Shown piece after piece: positions 12,478-21,328 of a stretch of 64,000 nucleotides of DNA. The stretch's first letter is position 1, and each line of letters starts with the position of its first letter. Below the pieces are notes generated by a model. The model saw only the letters and a list, made by a program, of their open reading frames with translations. It was not told where the DNA came from and did no database searches. Source of the stretch: Devosia sp. Root685 (GTDB lineage: Bacteria > Pseudomonadota > Alphaproteobacteria > Rhizobiales > Devosiaceae); contig NZ_LMHK01000001.1 of NCBI RefSeq assembly GCF_001427875.1, positions 126,871-190,870 of the forward strand, given 5' to 3'. Position numbers and translations under genes: made by a program.

Positions 12478-14490
12478 GTGACCGGACCACAACTTGTTCC
12501 CGGCGCCGGGAGCATCGAAAAGCTCGGCGCCACGATCACGCCCGATGGCGTCAATTTCGCTGTTTATTCGGAGTCGGCGAGCGCCATCTGGGTGTCGCTC
12601 TATGACGAGCAGGACCAGGAAATCGAGCGGTTCGAGCTCGATGTGCATGCGGACAATATCCGCGCCGGGCTGATTGCCGGCATCGGGGCGGGTGCGCGCT
12701 ATGGCCTCAGGGCCGATGGGCGCTATGACCCGGATCAGGGCTATTTCTTCGATCCCCACAAGCTGCTGGTCGATCCTTATGCGCGCCGGTTGGATCGCGT
12801 GTTCGTGCGTTCACCGCGGCTGCGGTTGCCGCGTGAAGAGGCGGTCGATACGGCGCCGCTCATCCCCAAGGCGATCGTGGTGGGGGATGGCAATGAAAAC
12901 ATCATGCCGCGCAAGAAGGCGCCGAGCCTTTTCTACGAACTCAATGTGCGCGGCTTTTCGATGCGCCATCCGAGCGTACAGGGGCCGTTGCGCGGCACGA
13001 TTGCGGGGCTGACCACCAAGTGGGTGGTCGACCATTTCAAGCATATGGGCGTCGATACGATCCAGCTGATGCCGACGGCGGCCTGGATCGATGAGGGGCA
13101 TTTGCCGGCTCTCGGGCTGACCAATGCCTGGGGCTATAATCCGGTGGCTTACTTTGCCATCGACCCCCGGCTGGCGCCGCGCGGGCCGCAGGAATTGCGG
13201 GTGATGACCGATCTATACCGCAAGAACGGCATCTCGGTGATCCTCGATGTGGTCTATAATCATACCGGCGAGAGCGACGCGCAGGGCCCGATGCTGAGCA
13301 TGATGGGGCTCGATGCGCACACCTATTATCGCTTCGTCGAAGTCGATGGGAAACAGCACCTCGTCAATGATACGGGCACCGGCAATACGCTACGCTGCGA
13401 TCATCCGGCGGTGCAGCGGCTGGTGATCGAAAGCCTGCGCTATTGGGTCGAGGAAATGGGTGTTTCCGGTTTCCGTTTTGACCTCGCGACGGTTTTGGGT
13501 CGCGAACCGGGGTTCAATCCGGAAGCGGAGATGCTGAAAAAGATCAAGGCCGATCCGGTGTTGAGCAAGTGCATCCTCGTGGCCGAACCTTGGGATCCGG
13601 GTCCGGGGGGCTATGCTCTGGGGAAATTCGGCAAGGAATTCCAGGAGCACAACGATACGTTCCGCGACGAAGTGCGGGCCTTCTGGAAGGGCGAGCCGGC
13701 CAAGATCGGCTCACTAGCCGGCAAGGTTTCGGGCTCGGCGGAAATCTTCAACTTTGCCGGCCGCAAGCCACACCATGGCGTCAATATGCTCGCCGTGCAC
13801 GACGGTTTTACCCTGCGCGATCTCGTGAGCTATCACGACAAGCACAATGAGGCGAACGGCGAGAACAACCGCGACGGGCATAGCAATAACCAGTCGTGGA
13901 ATTGCGGTGTCGAAGGCGAGACCGACGATCCGGCGATCAATGCGGCGCGCAAGCGCGATGTGCGGGCGCTGCTGGCGACGCTGTTTTTGTCTCGTGGGAC
14001 GCCGTTGATCCAGCAGGGCGACGAGATGTATCGGACGCAGCAGGGCAATAATAACGCCTATGCGCAGGACAACGAAATCACCTGGGTCGACTGGGAAGGC
14101 GCCGACGGGGCGCTGGTGGATTTCGTCGCGGCGATCAACAATTTCCGCAAGGCGCATCCGGCGGTGAGCCACGACCACTTTCTCACCGGTCAGGAGAGGC
14201 ATGGCGTTCGCGATGTCGTCTGGTTGCATCCGGACGGCCGAGAAATGAACGATGCCGACTGGAACGACGGCGGCGCCTCGGTGCTGGGGATGGACCTCAA
14301 GCACAAGGACGACGAAGTGCTGGTCTGGTTCAATCGTCGGATCGATGCGGTGGATGCCAAATTGCCCGAAGGGGAGTGGGCGGTAGGTGTCGATTCCGAC
14401 CCGGATGCCGCCATCACTATTGCGGACGGCAAGGTGCAGATTGGCGCCCGGTCGGTGCTGGCGCTGGTTCGGCCGCAGCCGCAGGGGTGA
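12478..14490 (+). CDS. glgX: Glycogen debranching enzyme GlgX
   Basis: GlgX hydrolyses alpha-1,6 branches of phosphorylase-limited glycogen. It has an N-terminal CBM48 (GATITPDGVNFAVYSES), a GH13 barrel with nucleophile Asp335 in FRFDLATVLG and Glu370 in VAEPWDPG, and a short C-terminal domain. The frame is open from an ATG at 12340, but that start would overlap pgm by 128 bases in another frame. I chose the GTG at 12478, 10 bases after the pgm stop, giving 670 residues and starting just before the conserved N-terminal region. No strong ribosome-binding site is visible, so the exact start is uncertain. It is the last gene of the glycogen cluster. Confidence 0.93.
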   Translation: MTGPQLVPGAGSIEKLGATITPDGVNFAVYSESASAIWVSLYDEQDQEIERFELDVHADNIRAGLIAGIGAGARYGLRADGRYDPDQGYFFDPHKLLVDPYARRLDRVFVRSPRLRLPREEAVDTAPLIPKAIVVGDGNENIMPRKKAPSLFYELNVRGFSMRHPSVQGPLRGTIAGLTTKWVVDHFKHMGVDTIQLMPTAAWIDEGHLPALGLTNAWGYNPVAYFAIDPRLAPRGPQELRVMTDLYRKNGISVILDVVYNHTGESDAQGPMLSMMGLDAHTYYRFVEVDGKQHLVNDTGTGNTLRCDHPAVQRLVIESLRYWVEEMGVSGFRFDLATVLGREPGFNPEAEMLKKIKADPVLSKCILVAEPWDPGPGGYALGKFGKEFQEHNDTFRDEVRAFWKGEPAKIGSLAGKVSGSAEIFNFAGRKPHHGVNMLAVHDGFTLRDLVSYHDKHNEANGENNRDGHSNNQSWNCGVEGETDDPAINAARKRDVRALLATLFLSRGTPLIQQGDEMYRTQQGNNNAYAQDNEITWVDWEGADGALVDFVAAINNFRKAHPAVSHDHFLTGQERHGVRDVVWLHPDGREMNDADWNDGGASVLGMDLKHKDDEVLVWFNRRIDAVDAKLPEGEWAVGVDSDPDAAITIADGKVQIGARSVLALVRPQPQG

Positions 14491-14530
14491 GGGTGAGACA
14501 TTCACCGTGAGGTGGTAGATGCCCGCGGGC

Positions 14531-14600
14531 TGTCGTCCCGGCGAAGGCCGGGACCCATGCTGAGATTTGGGGATGGGCCCCGGCCTTCGCAGGGGTGACA
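14531..14600. repeat. Palindromic intergenic repeat (GTCNTCCCGGCGAAGGCCGGG type)
   Basis: An imperfect inverted repeat of about 70 bases. The left arm runs TGTCGTCCCGGCGAAGGCCG from 14531 and the right arm ends GGCCTTCGCAGGGGTGACA at about 14600, with ATGG-type sequence between. It lies between the converging glgX and GNAT genes. Elements of this sequence type are widespread in alphaproteobacterial intergenic DNA (general knowledge). It may also serve as a transcription barrier here, since no T-run terminator is seen. Confidence 0.75.
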
Positions 14601-14618
14601 ATCGGGGGTGAGGCGGCT

Positions 14619-15083
14619 TTAGTGCGGCTCTACCGGGACCATGCCGTGGCGCTGATAGAAGCGCTGGGCGGCGGTGTTGGAGGTTTCTACTTTAAGATCG
14701 ACATGGGGCGCGCCGCGATGGCGGAACTGCGCGAATGCGGTGTTGAGGAGATGGGCGCCGAGACCCCGGTCGCGCCAGGCGGGGGCCACAACGATGTCCT
14801 TGATGAAATTGCTGGTCCAGCATTGGACGAGGCCAGCCGGCTGGCCTTGGGCAGTTGCGATTATGACAAGGGCGGGGTCGAATTCTTGGTCTTCGACAAG
14901 GGGCCACCACCATTGATCGAAATCGGGCACGGCACCGCCGCCGCCGGCATAGGCGGCGCGAAGGAGGGCGTGCAGTTCCGCGGGTTTCGTCTGCCAGAGT
15001 GGCGTGATGGCGATGCCTGCGGGAAGTGCCGGAAGAGAGACAGGCCCGTCGAGCGGTCGGCGGAGGCGGATGTGGTCAGCCAA
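14619..15083 (-). CDS. GNAT family N-acetyltransferase
   Basis: A 154-residue protein with the GNAT fold. The acetyl-CoA pyrophosphate-binding motif A is visible as VVAPAWRDRGLGAHLL near residues 100-115, followed by the motif B-like NTAAQRFYQRHGMVPVE at the C-terminus. The acceptor substrate cannot be predicted. It begins two bases after the ureG stop codon on the same strand, so it is probably the last gene of the urease operon. Whether it acts on urease proteins or is a passenger is unknown. Confidence 0.85.
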   Translation of the reverse strand: MADHIRLRRPLDGPVSLPALPAGIAITPLWQTKPAELHALLRAAYAGGGGAVPDFDQWWWPLVEDQEFDPALVIIATAQGQPAGLVQCWTSNFIKDIVVAPAWRDRGLGAHLLNTAFAQFRHRGAPHVDLKVETSNTAAQRFYQRHGMVPVEPH

Positions 15084-15085
15084 GG

Positions 15086-15718
15086 TTATTCCGCAGCCAC
15101 AGCCTGGAAGCCGCCGTGCTTCTCGATGAAGGTGATGATCTCGTCGAGGCTTTCGCGGCGCAGGAGGTCGGTGAAGACATAGGGCCGGCCTTCGCGGACT
15201 TTCTGGGTGTCGCTTTCCATCACCTCGAGGCTGGCGCCGACATAGGGCGCGAGGTCGGTGTGGGTGATGACCAAGAGGTCCGAGCGCGAGATAGCGGGGC
15301 CGCCCTTGCGGGGGACTTTTTCGCCTTGGGCGACCGAGATCACGTAGATGGTGAGATCGGCGAGATCGGGGGAGAAGGTGGCCGCGAGATTGTCGCCGCC
15401 GCTTTCGATCAGGACAATGTCGAGATCGGGAAATTTGCGGTTGAGATCGTCGATGGCGGCGAGGTTCAACGAGGCGTCTTCGCGGATGGCGGTATGTGGG
15501 CAGCCGCCGGTTTCGACGCCGACGATGCGGTCTTCGGAAATGGCCTGGACGCGGGCGAGGATCAGCGCGTCTTCCTGGGTATAGATGTCATTGGTGACCA
15601 CGGCCATGGAATAGCGATCGCGCATGGCCTTGAGCAGCATTTCACAGAGGGTGGTCTTGCCTGACCCGACGGGGCCGCCAATGCCGATGCGGAGCGGTCC
15701 ATTGAGGCTTTTGGTCAT
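15086..15718 (-). CDS. ureG: Urease accessory GTPase UreG
   Basis: UreG is the SIMIBI-class GTPase that hydrolyses GTP to drive nickel delivery into apo-urease with UreD, UreF and UreE. The 210-residue protein shows the P-loop [14 protein letters not shown] at about residues 14-27, the EDALIL switch region near 50 and the nickel-binding [14 protein letters not shown] region near 72-85. The start ATG at 15718 follows a GGAAA-rich stretch. It lies 15 bases downstream of the DUF3995-like gene and 2 bases upstream of the GNAT gene. Confidence 0.97.
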   Translation of the reverse strand: MTKSLNGPLRIGIGGPVGSGKTTLCEMLLKAMRDRYSMAVVTNDIYTQEDALILARVQAISEDRIVGVETGGCPHTAIREDASLNLAAIDDLNRKFPDLDIVLIESGGDNLAATFSPDLADLTIYVISVAQGEKVPRKGGPAISRSDLLVITHTDLAPYVGASLEVMESDTQKVREGRPYVFTDLLRRESLDEIITFIEKHGGFQAVAAE

Positions 15719-15733
15719 GGCAAGTTTCCTTTT

Positions 15734-16165
15734 TCAGAGAAAGCGGAAGACGACGAGGGCGACAAAGCCGAGGCCGAGGGCAAGGCAGAGCGGGGAATAG
15801 ACTCTGATATCGTTAAGGCGGAAATTCGGTTCCGGCGTCAGGCCCTTCCACCAGGTGGTGTAGCCGGCAATGCCGCGGGCGAGGAAGACGGCGGCAAACG
15901 CGAGGCCGCCGAGATTGAGCCAGATGCCGCCGCTATCGTGATCAGCCAGCGCCAGGGCGTAAATGCCAGCGGCAATGGTGGCGACGGCGATGGCGAAAGA
16001 GGCCAGGCGCGGGGGCATGCGCTCGATGTCCTTAAAACCCACGACGGTCTGAGCGAGCAGCTTTTCGTTGCGGATCGGCCAGGTGCGTCCCATCGACCAG
16101 AGGAAGTGCGCCAGCGACACGGCGAGGAGGGCGATGAACATCATGGACGCGATGAACATGTTCAT
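15734..16165 (-). CDS. DUF3995-like membrane protein within the urease operon
   Basis: A 143-residue protein with about four transmembrane segments and a short polar loop in the first half. The motifs [14 protein letters not shown] near residue 20 and [12 protein letters not shown] near residue 122 resemble DUF3995 proteins. The frame is open further upstream to 16264, but the ATG at 16165 overlaps the ureF stop by four bases (ATGA) and precedes the hydrophobic stretch, so I take it as the start. It lies between ureF and ureG, which implies co-expression with the nickel-insertion proteins. Its role, possibly membrane or metal related, is unknown. Confidence 0.8.
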   Translation of the reverse strand: MNMFIASMMFIALLAVSLAHFLWSMGRTWPIRNEKLLAQTVVGFKDIERMPPRLASFAIAVATIAAGIYALALADHDSGGIWLNLGGLAFAAVFLARGIAGYTTWWKGLTPEPNFRLNDIRVYSPLCLALGLGFVALVVFRFL

Positions 16166-16818
16166 GAACGGAAGATCCTTGTGGGCAGCGTTTCGTGCTG
16201 CATCTGGGCGATATCGGCGCCATAGGCGACGCTGCCGATTTCGTCCAGTGTGGCATGCTGGCACAGAGCGGCCAGTTTCGCGATATCGGGTTCCAATGCA
16301 GCCATGATGGCGAGGCCGTCGGTCTGTCCGATGGGCACGAGACGGACGGCGACGGACACCTGGCTGTGGACCGTGGCGGTGAGAAAAGCGAGGAGCGTAT
16401 CGAAGAGCGCTATGCCGTGTGCGCCGGCGATTGCGCCGACGGCGATCGGATAGGGGCAGGGGTGCGGCAGCTCTAGCGGCGGATCGACGGGCCAGGCGGC
16501 GGCGGCGGTTGCAAAGGCGTTACCGGTTGCGGTGGTTTCGGCGGCGCGCTCGCGGGCGGGCGTCAGGGCGAGGCAGAGGTCGGCCAGATCGCGCAGCTTT
16601 TCGGGGGAGCGGGACGATCTGTGGGCGTGCGCGAGAAGAATGGCGTCGGTGCGCAGGCTGCCGTGGAGTAGGGCGCCGGAGATCCAGTCTTCGGCTGTTT
16701 TTCGGTCGTGCACGAGACGGGTGACGATGGCGGTTTCGAGGCCGGCAGACCAGGCGAAAGCGCCCACGGGAAAGGCGGGGGAGAGCCAGGTCAGCAGCTT
16801 TTGCAGGTCGCTGGTCAC
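16162..16818 (-). CDS. ureF: Urease accessory protein UreF
   Basis: UreF is an all-helical protein that joins UreD and UreG in the urease maturation complex and controls GTPase coupling. The 218-residue length is normal. The family opening is clear: [20 protein letters not shown] at about residues 8-27, followed by the family's [18 protein letters not shown] region. Its stop overlaps the start of the DUF3995-like gene by four bases. An intergenic repeat pair of about 170 bases separates it from ureE upstream. Confidence 0.95.
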   Translation of the reverse strand: MTSDLQKLLTWLSPAFPVGAFAWSAGLETAIVTRLVHDRKTAEDWISGALLHGSLRTDAILLAHAHRSSRSPEKLRDLADLCLALTPARERAAETTATGNAFATAAAAWPVDPPLELPHPCPYPIAVGAIAGAHGIALFDTLLAFLTATVHSQVSVAVRLVPIGQTDGLAIMAALEPDIAKLAALCQHATLDEIGSVAYGADIAQMQHETLPTRIFRS

Positions 16819-16853
16819 TGGGTGAAATCTACCTTGGGCCGAAATAGTCAGTA

Positions 16854-16957
16854 GCCCTCATGGTGAGGTGCTTTGCGAAGCAAAGCCTCGAACCACGGGG
16901 GCGGTGCCACGACCTCGTCCTTCGAGGCTCCGCTGCGCTCCGCACCTCAGGATGAGG
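16854..16957. repeat. Two inverted copies of a rhizobial-type palindromic repeat between ureE and ureF
   Basis: The left copy starts CCTCATGGTGAGGTGC at about 16855 and includes AGCCTCGAACCACGG. The right copy, read on the minus strand, starts CCTCATCCTGAGGTGC and contains GGAGCCTCGAAGGACGAGG. They are the same element in inverted orientation and could form a long hairpin. Elements of this type are common in alphaproteobacterial intergenic DNA. Its position inside the urease operon could lower expression of the downstream genes or protect the upstream mRNA end; that is inference. Confidence 0.8.
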
Positions 16958-16989
16958 TCTACTACTGTTGTCGTGCGACAGTGCAGATG

Positions 16990-17460
16990 TCATCTTGCGA
17001 GAAGGGCGTGGGCCGGTTCGGCGTGGTTGTGGCTGTGATAGGCGCCGTGTTCGGCAAAGAAGGGTTCGGTTACGTCGGCGACCGTGGCGCCGAGGCCTTC
17101 GAGCATGGTTTTGAGCACGTGGTCGCGCTTGATGAGGATGCGGCCGGCATCGAGCTGGGCCGGGGTGTGGCGATTGCCGATATGCCAGGCGAGGCGCAGG
17201 AGGTGGGCGGCGTCGTTGGCGGTGACGGCGTAGAGGATTTCCCTGGCGGCGAGGATTTCAAACAGGCGGCCGTCTTCGAGTTCTAGTGCCCCTTCGTGGT
17301 CGAGCGTGACCGTATTGGGAAAGTCGACCAGGACTTCCGTGCCATTCCTGCCGGTAAGGAGCTTGCGGCGCAGGCGCCTCTCGTCGTGGGCGAGGGTGAT
17401 GCTGTCTATGGCGGCGCCACGGCCGTGATGGGCGGGCAGATGGGCGACGGCACGAAGCAT
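16990..17460 (-). CDS. ureE: Urease accessory protein UreE (nickel metallochaperone)
   Basis: UreE binds nickel and hands it to UreG. The N-terminal peptide-binding domain contains LTGRNGTEVLVDFPNTVTLD, and the C-terminal domain has HIGNRHTPAQL, carrying the conserved dimer-interface metal histidines, and HVLKTMLEGLGA. The tail EHGAYHSHNHAEPAHALLAR is moderately His-rich, consistent with nickel binding. The open frame extends to 17592, but ATG 17460 (156 residues) matches the family N-terminus and avoids overlap with the membrane-protein gene that ends at 17481. Confidence 0.95.
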   Translation of the reverse strand: MLRAVAHLPAHHGRGAAIDSITLAHDERRLRRKLLTGRNGTEVLVDFPNTVTLDHEGALELEDGRLFEILAAREILYAVTANDAAHLLRLAWHIGNRHTPAQLDAGRILIKRDHVLKTMLEGLGATVADVTEPFFAEHGAYHSHNHAEPAHALLAR

Positions 17461-17480
17461 GTTGGCGTCAAGTCCTTGAG

Positions 17481-18068
17481 TCAGTGGGTCGTATTGAAGA
17501 AGCGCGCGATTAGGTAGAACTGGTAGACGATATGCAGTCCGACCACAAACAAATGCACGCGCCGATCGGACGAGCGCCAGGCGATGACGCATAGAACGAG
17601 GCCGACCGGCACCTGGATGAAATAGGACAGATCGAAGCGCGCCAGGTGCGTGCCGCCCTTTATGATCGTGTCGACGGTATCGAGCACGAACGTGGTGGCG
17701 AGCAACCCGAAGAACCAGGGCCGGCGCCTGAGGAAGAAATCCTCATAGCCCTTGTATTCGGAGATATTGTCGGGGCAGAGCAGCGCCGCCATCATGAACA
17801 GGGTCACGGCATAGGTGATGATGAAGAAGGCGATGCCGAAGGTCCAGTTTGCTAGCTGGAAGAGCGAGAATTCCCACCACCAGAAGAGGATGAGTTCGAG
17901 CAGGATCGAACCCATCCAAAGCAGGTGCAAATAGGAGCGGCCGGGCCGGTCCGGATGTTGCACCATGCCGGCGAAAGTCATCAGCAGGCGGGTTATGCCC
18001 AGGCCGACCACCGTCCCCATGACGATGCGGATATGGGGGAATATCTCTGGATGGGCTACTGGCTCCAT
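17481..18068 (-). CDS. Six-helix membrane protein of unknown function in the urease operon
   Basis: A 195-residue, very hydrophobic protein with six predicted transmembrane stretches near residues 12-36, 46-68, 72-98, 116-138, 146-164 and 172-192. I do not recognise the family. It starts six bases downstream of the MliC-like gene and ends 20 bases before the ureE start on the same strand, so it should be co-transcribed. A sequence such as LLELILFWWWEFSLF has no clear transport motif. A role in nickel or ammonia handling is only a guess from location. Confidence 0.75.
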   Translation of the reverse strand: MEPVAHPEIFPHIRIVMGTVVGLGITRLLMTFAGMVQHPDRPGRSYLHLLWMGSILLELILFWWWEFSLFQLANWTFGIAFFIITYAVTLFMMAALLCPDNISEYKGYEDFFLRRRPWFFGLLATTFVLDTVDTIIKGGTHLARFDLSYFIQVPVGLVLCVIAWRSSDRRVHLFVVGLHIVYQFYLIARFFNTTH

Positions 18069-18074
18069 GGCGAC

Positions 18075-18506
18075 CTATGGTGCGTTGCCGGCCGCGAGGC
18101 AGGTGGCGAGTGGGGGCTCGTCTTCGCCCGAGCGGAGGTCGCGCAGGGTGGCTTCATCGCCGGTGTCCCACCACTCATAGGGGCCCGAGACATAGCGGGC
18201 GCCGGAGGCGGAAAGGGTGGTGGCGAAAATATGCGTTTCGCCTTCCACCGGCACGATGGCGAGGAAGTTGGGGGCCGCGTTGATATATTGCACGCGGAAA
18301 CCATCGCCATTGTCGCACTGGTAGACGACCGTGCGGCGCTCGATGTCGCTGGTCGCATCGAGGGTCAGGGTCAGCGTCGCGGTGACGGTTGGCAGCACGG
18401 GCGGCGTCGCCGATGCTTCGGCAGGCGCGGCGGCGTCCTGTGCCGATGCGGCGCCGGCGGCGAGCAGAAGAATACCGCCCGCGAGAAGGCTCCTCAAATC
18501 GATCAT
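18075..18506 (-). CDS. MliC-like secreted protein (C-type lysozyme inhibitor domain)
   Basis: A 143-residue exported protein. The signal peptide runs to about residue 22 (ILLLAAGAASAQD), followed by an Ala/Pro-rich linker. The C-terminal domain has the MliC/PliC-type pattern: VVYQCDNGDGFRVQY near residue 60, then TTLSASGARYVSGPYEWWDTGDEATL near 95-120, and two cysteines that could pair. Family members inhibit vertebrate C-type lysozymes in the periplasm or envelope. No lipobox is seen. Its presence between ureC and ureE is unusual. Confidence 0.75.
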   Translation of the reverse strand: MIDLRSLLAGGILLLAAGAASAQDAAAPAEASATPPVLPTVTATLTLTLDATSDIERRTVVYQCDNGDGFRVQYINAAPNFLAIVPVEGETHIFATTLSASGARYVSGPYEWWDTGDEATLRDLRSGEDEPPLATCLAAGNAP

Positions 18507-18668
18507 GGCTTTTCCTCGATTTCGTTGGAAACAGTGCGAAGCACCCAGGAGTCTGTCTCCACAATCATGGTGATTGATTGTTCTGGCAAGGTGTCAGCGT
18601 GATGAAATCCAGAAGTCTCCGAGGTTTGGGAGGATGATTTCTTCGGTTGGCGCCGCCCGCTGGCCGCA

Positions 18669-20378
18669 TCAGAACAGGAAATATCGCTGCGCCATGGGCA
18701 GCACTGTGGCTGGCTCGCAGGTGAGAAGTATGCCATCGGCGCGCACTTCGTAGGTTTCGGGGTGCACTTCGATATTGGGAGTGGCGGAATTGAGCTTCAT
18801 CGCTGCCTTGCCGATGCCGCCGCGGGTATTGCTGACTGGGACCAACTGCTTGTCGACGCCGAGGCGGTCGCGAAGGCCGGCGTCGTGGGCCGCTTGGGAG
18901 ATGAAGGTGACCGAGGAGCGGCTGACGAGCTTGCCATAGGCGCCGAACATCGGGCGGTAGTGCATCGGCTGGGGCGTCGGGATCGAGGCGTTCGGATCGC
19001 CCATAGGGGCGGCGGCGATGGAGCCGCCGATCAACACCATATCCGGCTTTACGCCGAAAAAGGCGGGGCTCCAGAGGACGAGATCGGCGCGCTTGCCGAC
19101 TTCAATGGAGCCGATGTGCTGGCTCATGCCTTGGGCGATGGCGGGGTTGATGGTGTATTTGGCGATGTAACGGCGGACGCGGAAATTGTCGTTGTCGCCG
19201 GTTTCCTCGGCCAGTTTGCCGCGCTGGCGTTTCATCTTGTCGGCGGTCTGCCAGGTGCGGATGAGAACTTCGCCGACGCGGCCCATGGCCTGGCTGTCTG
19301 ACGAGATGATCGAGAGCGCGCCCATGTCGTGGAGAATGTCCTCGGCCGCGATGGTTTCCTTGCGGATGCGGCTTTCGGCGAAGGCGACGTCTTCGGGGAT
19401 CGACTGATCGAGGTGGTGGCAAACCATGAGCATGTCGAGATGCTCGGCGATGGTGTTGACCGTGTAGGGGCGGGTCGGATTGGTCGAAGAGGGGATGACG
19501 TTGGGGAGGCCCGCAACTTTCAGAATATCGGGGGCATGGCCGCCGCCGGCGCCCTCGGTATGGAAGGCGTGGATGGTGCGGCCCTTAAAGGCGCCTACGG
19601 TGTCTTCGACGAAGCCTGATTCATTGAGCGTGTCGGTGTGGATCATCACCTGCACGTCGTAGTCGTCGGCGACCGAGAGGCAATTGTCGATGGTGGCGGG
19701 GGTGGTGCCCCAATCTTCGTGGAGTTTGAGGGCCGAGGCGCCGGCGAGGATCATTTCTTCGAGCGGGGCGGGGAGGGCGGCATTGCCCTTGCCGGCTAGG
19801 GCGAGGTTCATCGGAAAGGCGTCAAAACTCTCGATCATGCGCTCGATGTGCCAGGCGCCGGTGCAGGTGGTGGCAAGGGTGCCATGGGCCGGGCCGGAGC
19901 CGCCGCCGAGCATGGTGGTCATGCCACTCATCAGCGCTTCTTCGATCTGCTGGGGGCAGATGAAATGGATATGGGCGTCCATGCCGCCGGCGGTGAGGAT
20001 TTTGCCTTCGCCGGCGATGGCTTCGGTCGAGGGGCCGATGATGATATCGACGCCCGATTGGGTGTCGGGATTGCCGGCTTTGCCGATGCCAGCGATGCGG
20101 CCATTCTTGAGGCCGATATCGGCCTTGTAGATGCCGGTATGATCGACGACCAGGGCATTGGTGATAACGGTATCGACGGCGCCTTCAGCGCGCGTGCGCT
20201 GGGACTGGCCCATGCCATCGCGGATGACCTTGCCGCCGCCGAATTTCACCTCTTCGCCATAGGTGGTGAAATCCTTTTCCACCTCGATGAACAGTTCGGT
20301 ATCGGCCAGACGCACCTTGTCGCCGGTGGTGGGGCCGTACATGTCGGCATAGGTGGCGCGGGAAATGCGGGCGGGCAT
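18669..20378 (-). CDS. ureC: Urease alpha (catalytic) subunit
   Basis: UreC carries the di-nickel centre that hydrolyses urea to ammonia and carbamate. From the ATG at 20378 ([19 protein letters not shown]) it has 569 residues, the family length; the upstream in-frame ATG at 20423 adds 15 unlikely residues. The carbamylated nickel-bridging lysine is Lys218 in [10 protein letters not shown]. The His-rich flap motif [19 protein letters not shown] lies near residue 318, and [12 protein letters not shown] supplies metal ligands near 137. All key residues are present, so the enzyme should be active. Confidence 0.98.
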   Translation of the reverse strand: MPARISRATYADMYGPTTGDKVRLADTELFIEVEKDFTTYGEEVKFGGGKVIRDGMGQSQRTRAEGAVDTVITNALVVDHTGIYKADIGLKNGRIAGIGKAGNPDTQSGVDIIIGPSTEAIAGEGKILTAGGMDAHIHFICPQQIEEALMSGMTTMLGGGSGPAHGTLATTCTGAWHIERMIESFDAFPMNLALAGKGNAALPAPLEEMILAGASALKLHEDWGTTPATIDNCLSVADDYDVQVMIHTDTLNESGFVEDTVGAFKGRTIHAFHTEGAGGGHAPDILKVAGLPNVIPSSTNPTRPYTVNTIAEHLDMLMVCHHLDQSIPEDVAFAESRIRKETIAAEDILHDMGALSIISSDSQAMGRVGEVLIRTWQTADKMKRQRGKLAEETGDNDNFRVRRYIAKYTINPAIAQGMSQHIGSIEVGKRADLVLWSPAFFGVKPDMVLIGGSIAAAPMGDPNASIPTPQPMHYRPMFGAYGKLVSRSSVTFISQAAHDAGLRDRLGVDKQLVPVSNTRGGIGKAAMKLNSATPNIEVHPETYEVRADGILLTCEPATVLPMAQRYFLF

Positions 20379-20492
20379 GGCGAGGCTCCGGAAATCAGGA
20401 GAGGCGTTGAATGGGTGCGGCAAACGCGAAAAGCGCCCGGCCCGGGAGGGCCGTGCGTGCGGTCGCGCTGCGAGGATAGTTTTTAGGGGAGG

Positions 20493-20912
20493 CTAGTTGA
20501 GCTTGACGGGGTTCAGCGAGCGATAGACCGACACCGAATGGTCGATGAGGCTGTCGAGAATTTTCTCGCCCTGGGCCAGTTGCTGGTCGGCGCGCATGGT
20601 GCCCGATATCAGCGACATGGCGAGCGCCTGGATGGCATAGGCGTGCTTGGTCTTGCCCGCCTCGTGATATTCGTTGCCGCGCTGCTGGAAGACTTTGAGC
20701 AGGTCGTTGTAGACCTGCGGGGTGATCACCGACTTGGCGGAGGACCAAGATTTTTGCTGCAGGTTTCCGCAAAGGTCGCTGGCGAGATGGCCGATCAACG
20801 CCATGGCTTCGCCATCCTCGGCTGCCGTATCCTGCAGGTCGGTCAGCACGGCGACGAAGCGCTGCTTGAATTCGGCATTGCGGACTTCTGTGGTCGGGGC
20901 TTCGGCAGTCAT
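20493..20912 (-). CDS. Unknown helical protein between ureB and ureC
   Basis: A soluble protein of 139 residues from the ATG at 20912 (141 from 20918). It is rich in predicted helix: QRFVAVLTDLQDTAAEDGEA, then NDLLKVFQQRGNEYHEAGK, then IQALAMSLISGTMRADQQLA, ending SVYRSLNPVKLN. I do not recognise the family. It lies between ureB and ureC, with about 100 bases on either side, on the operon strand. Because it is embedded among the structural urease genes, an accessory or regulatory role is plausible but not shown. It has a single cysteine and no signal peptide or metal-binding His cluster. Confidence 0.7.
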   Translation of the reverse strand: MTAEAPTTEVRNAEFKQRFVAVLTDLQDTAAEDGEAMALIGHLASDLCGNLQQKSWSSAKSVITPQVYNDLLKVFQQRGNEYHEAGKTKHAYAIQALAMSLISGTMRADQQLAQGEKILDSLIDHSVSVYRSLNPVKLN

Positions 20913-21014
20913 GATCATCCAGGCAAAGGCAGTTCTCTGTGGCGGGGGTTAAACCACCATTTTGCTGCGATTGCCATGGCGTGAGCCAAGATTTGCCGAA
21001 GCGTGCCCTCATGG

Positions 21015-21320
21015 TCACAGCGATCCCATGACCTGCTGGCGGAAGCCGTAAACCTTGCGATCGCCACCAATGGGAATGAGACGCACTTCGCGGCTTTGGC
21101 CGGGCTCGAAGCGGACGGCGGTGCCGGCGGCGATATCGAGGCGCATGCCGCGTGCCTGTTCGCGATCAAAGCTCAGGCCGGCATTGGTTTCATAGAAGTG
21201 GTAGTGGGAGCCGACCTGGATCGGCCGGTCTCCCGTGTTGGCGACTTCGATGGTTATTTGGTCGAGCCCGACATTGAGCTCGATGGTGCCGGCGGCTGGA
21301 ATGACTTGGCCCGGGATCAT
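21015..21320 (-). CDS. ureB: Urease beta subunit
   Basis: The small beta subunit of the (alpha-beta-gamma)3 urease. The 101-residue protein from ATG 21320 begins [16 protein letters not shown] and contains the conserved [19 protein letters not shown] and [21 protein letters not shown] prefer ATG 21320 because GAGG lies six bases upstream. A GTG four codons earlier at 21332 overlaps the ureJ stop and is the alternative. All structural subunits are separate genes, the usual bacterial layout. Confidence 0.97.
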   Translation of the reverse strand: MIPGQVIPAAGTIELNVGLDQITIEVANTGDRPIQVGSHYHFYETNAGLSFDREQARGMRLDIAAGTAVRFEPGQSREVRLIPIGGDRKVYGFRQQVMGSL

Positions 21321-21328
21321 GGCTTGCC

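Noticed and set aside
17461..17592. ureE start at 17592
   Set aside because: It would overlap the membrane-protein gene by about 110 bases; the UreE family starts at the methionine at 17460.
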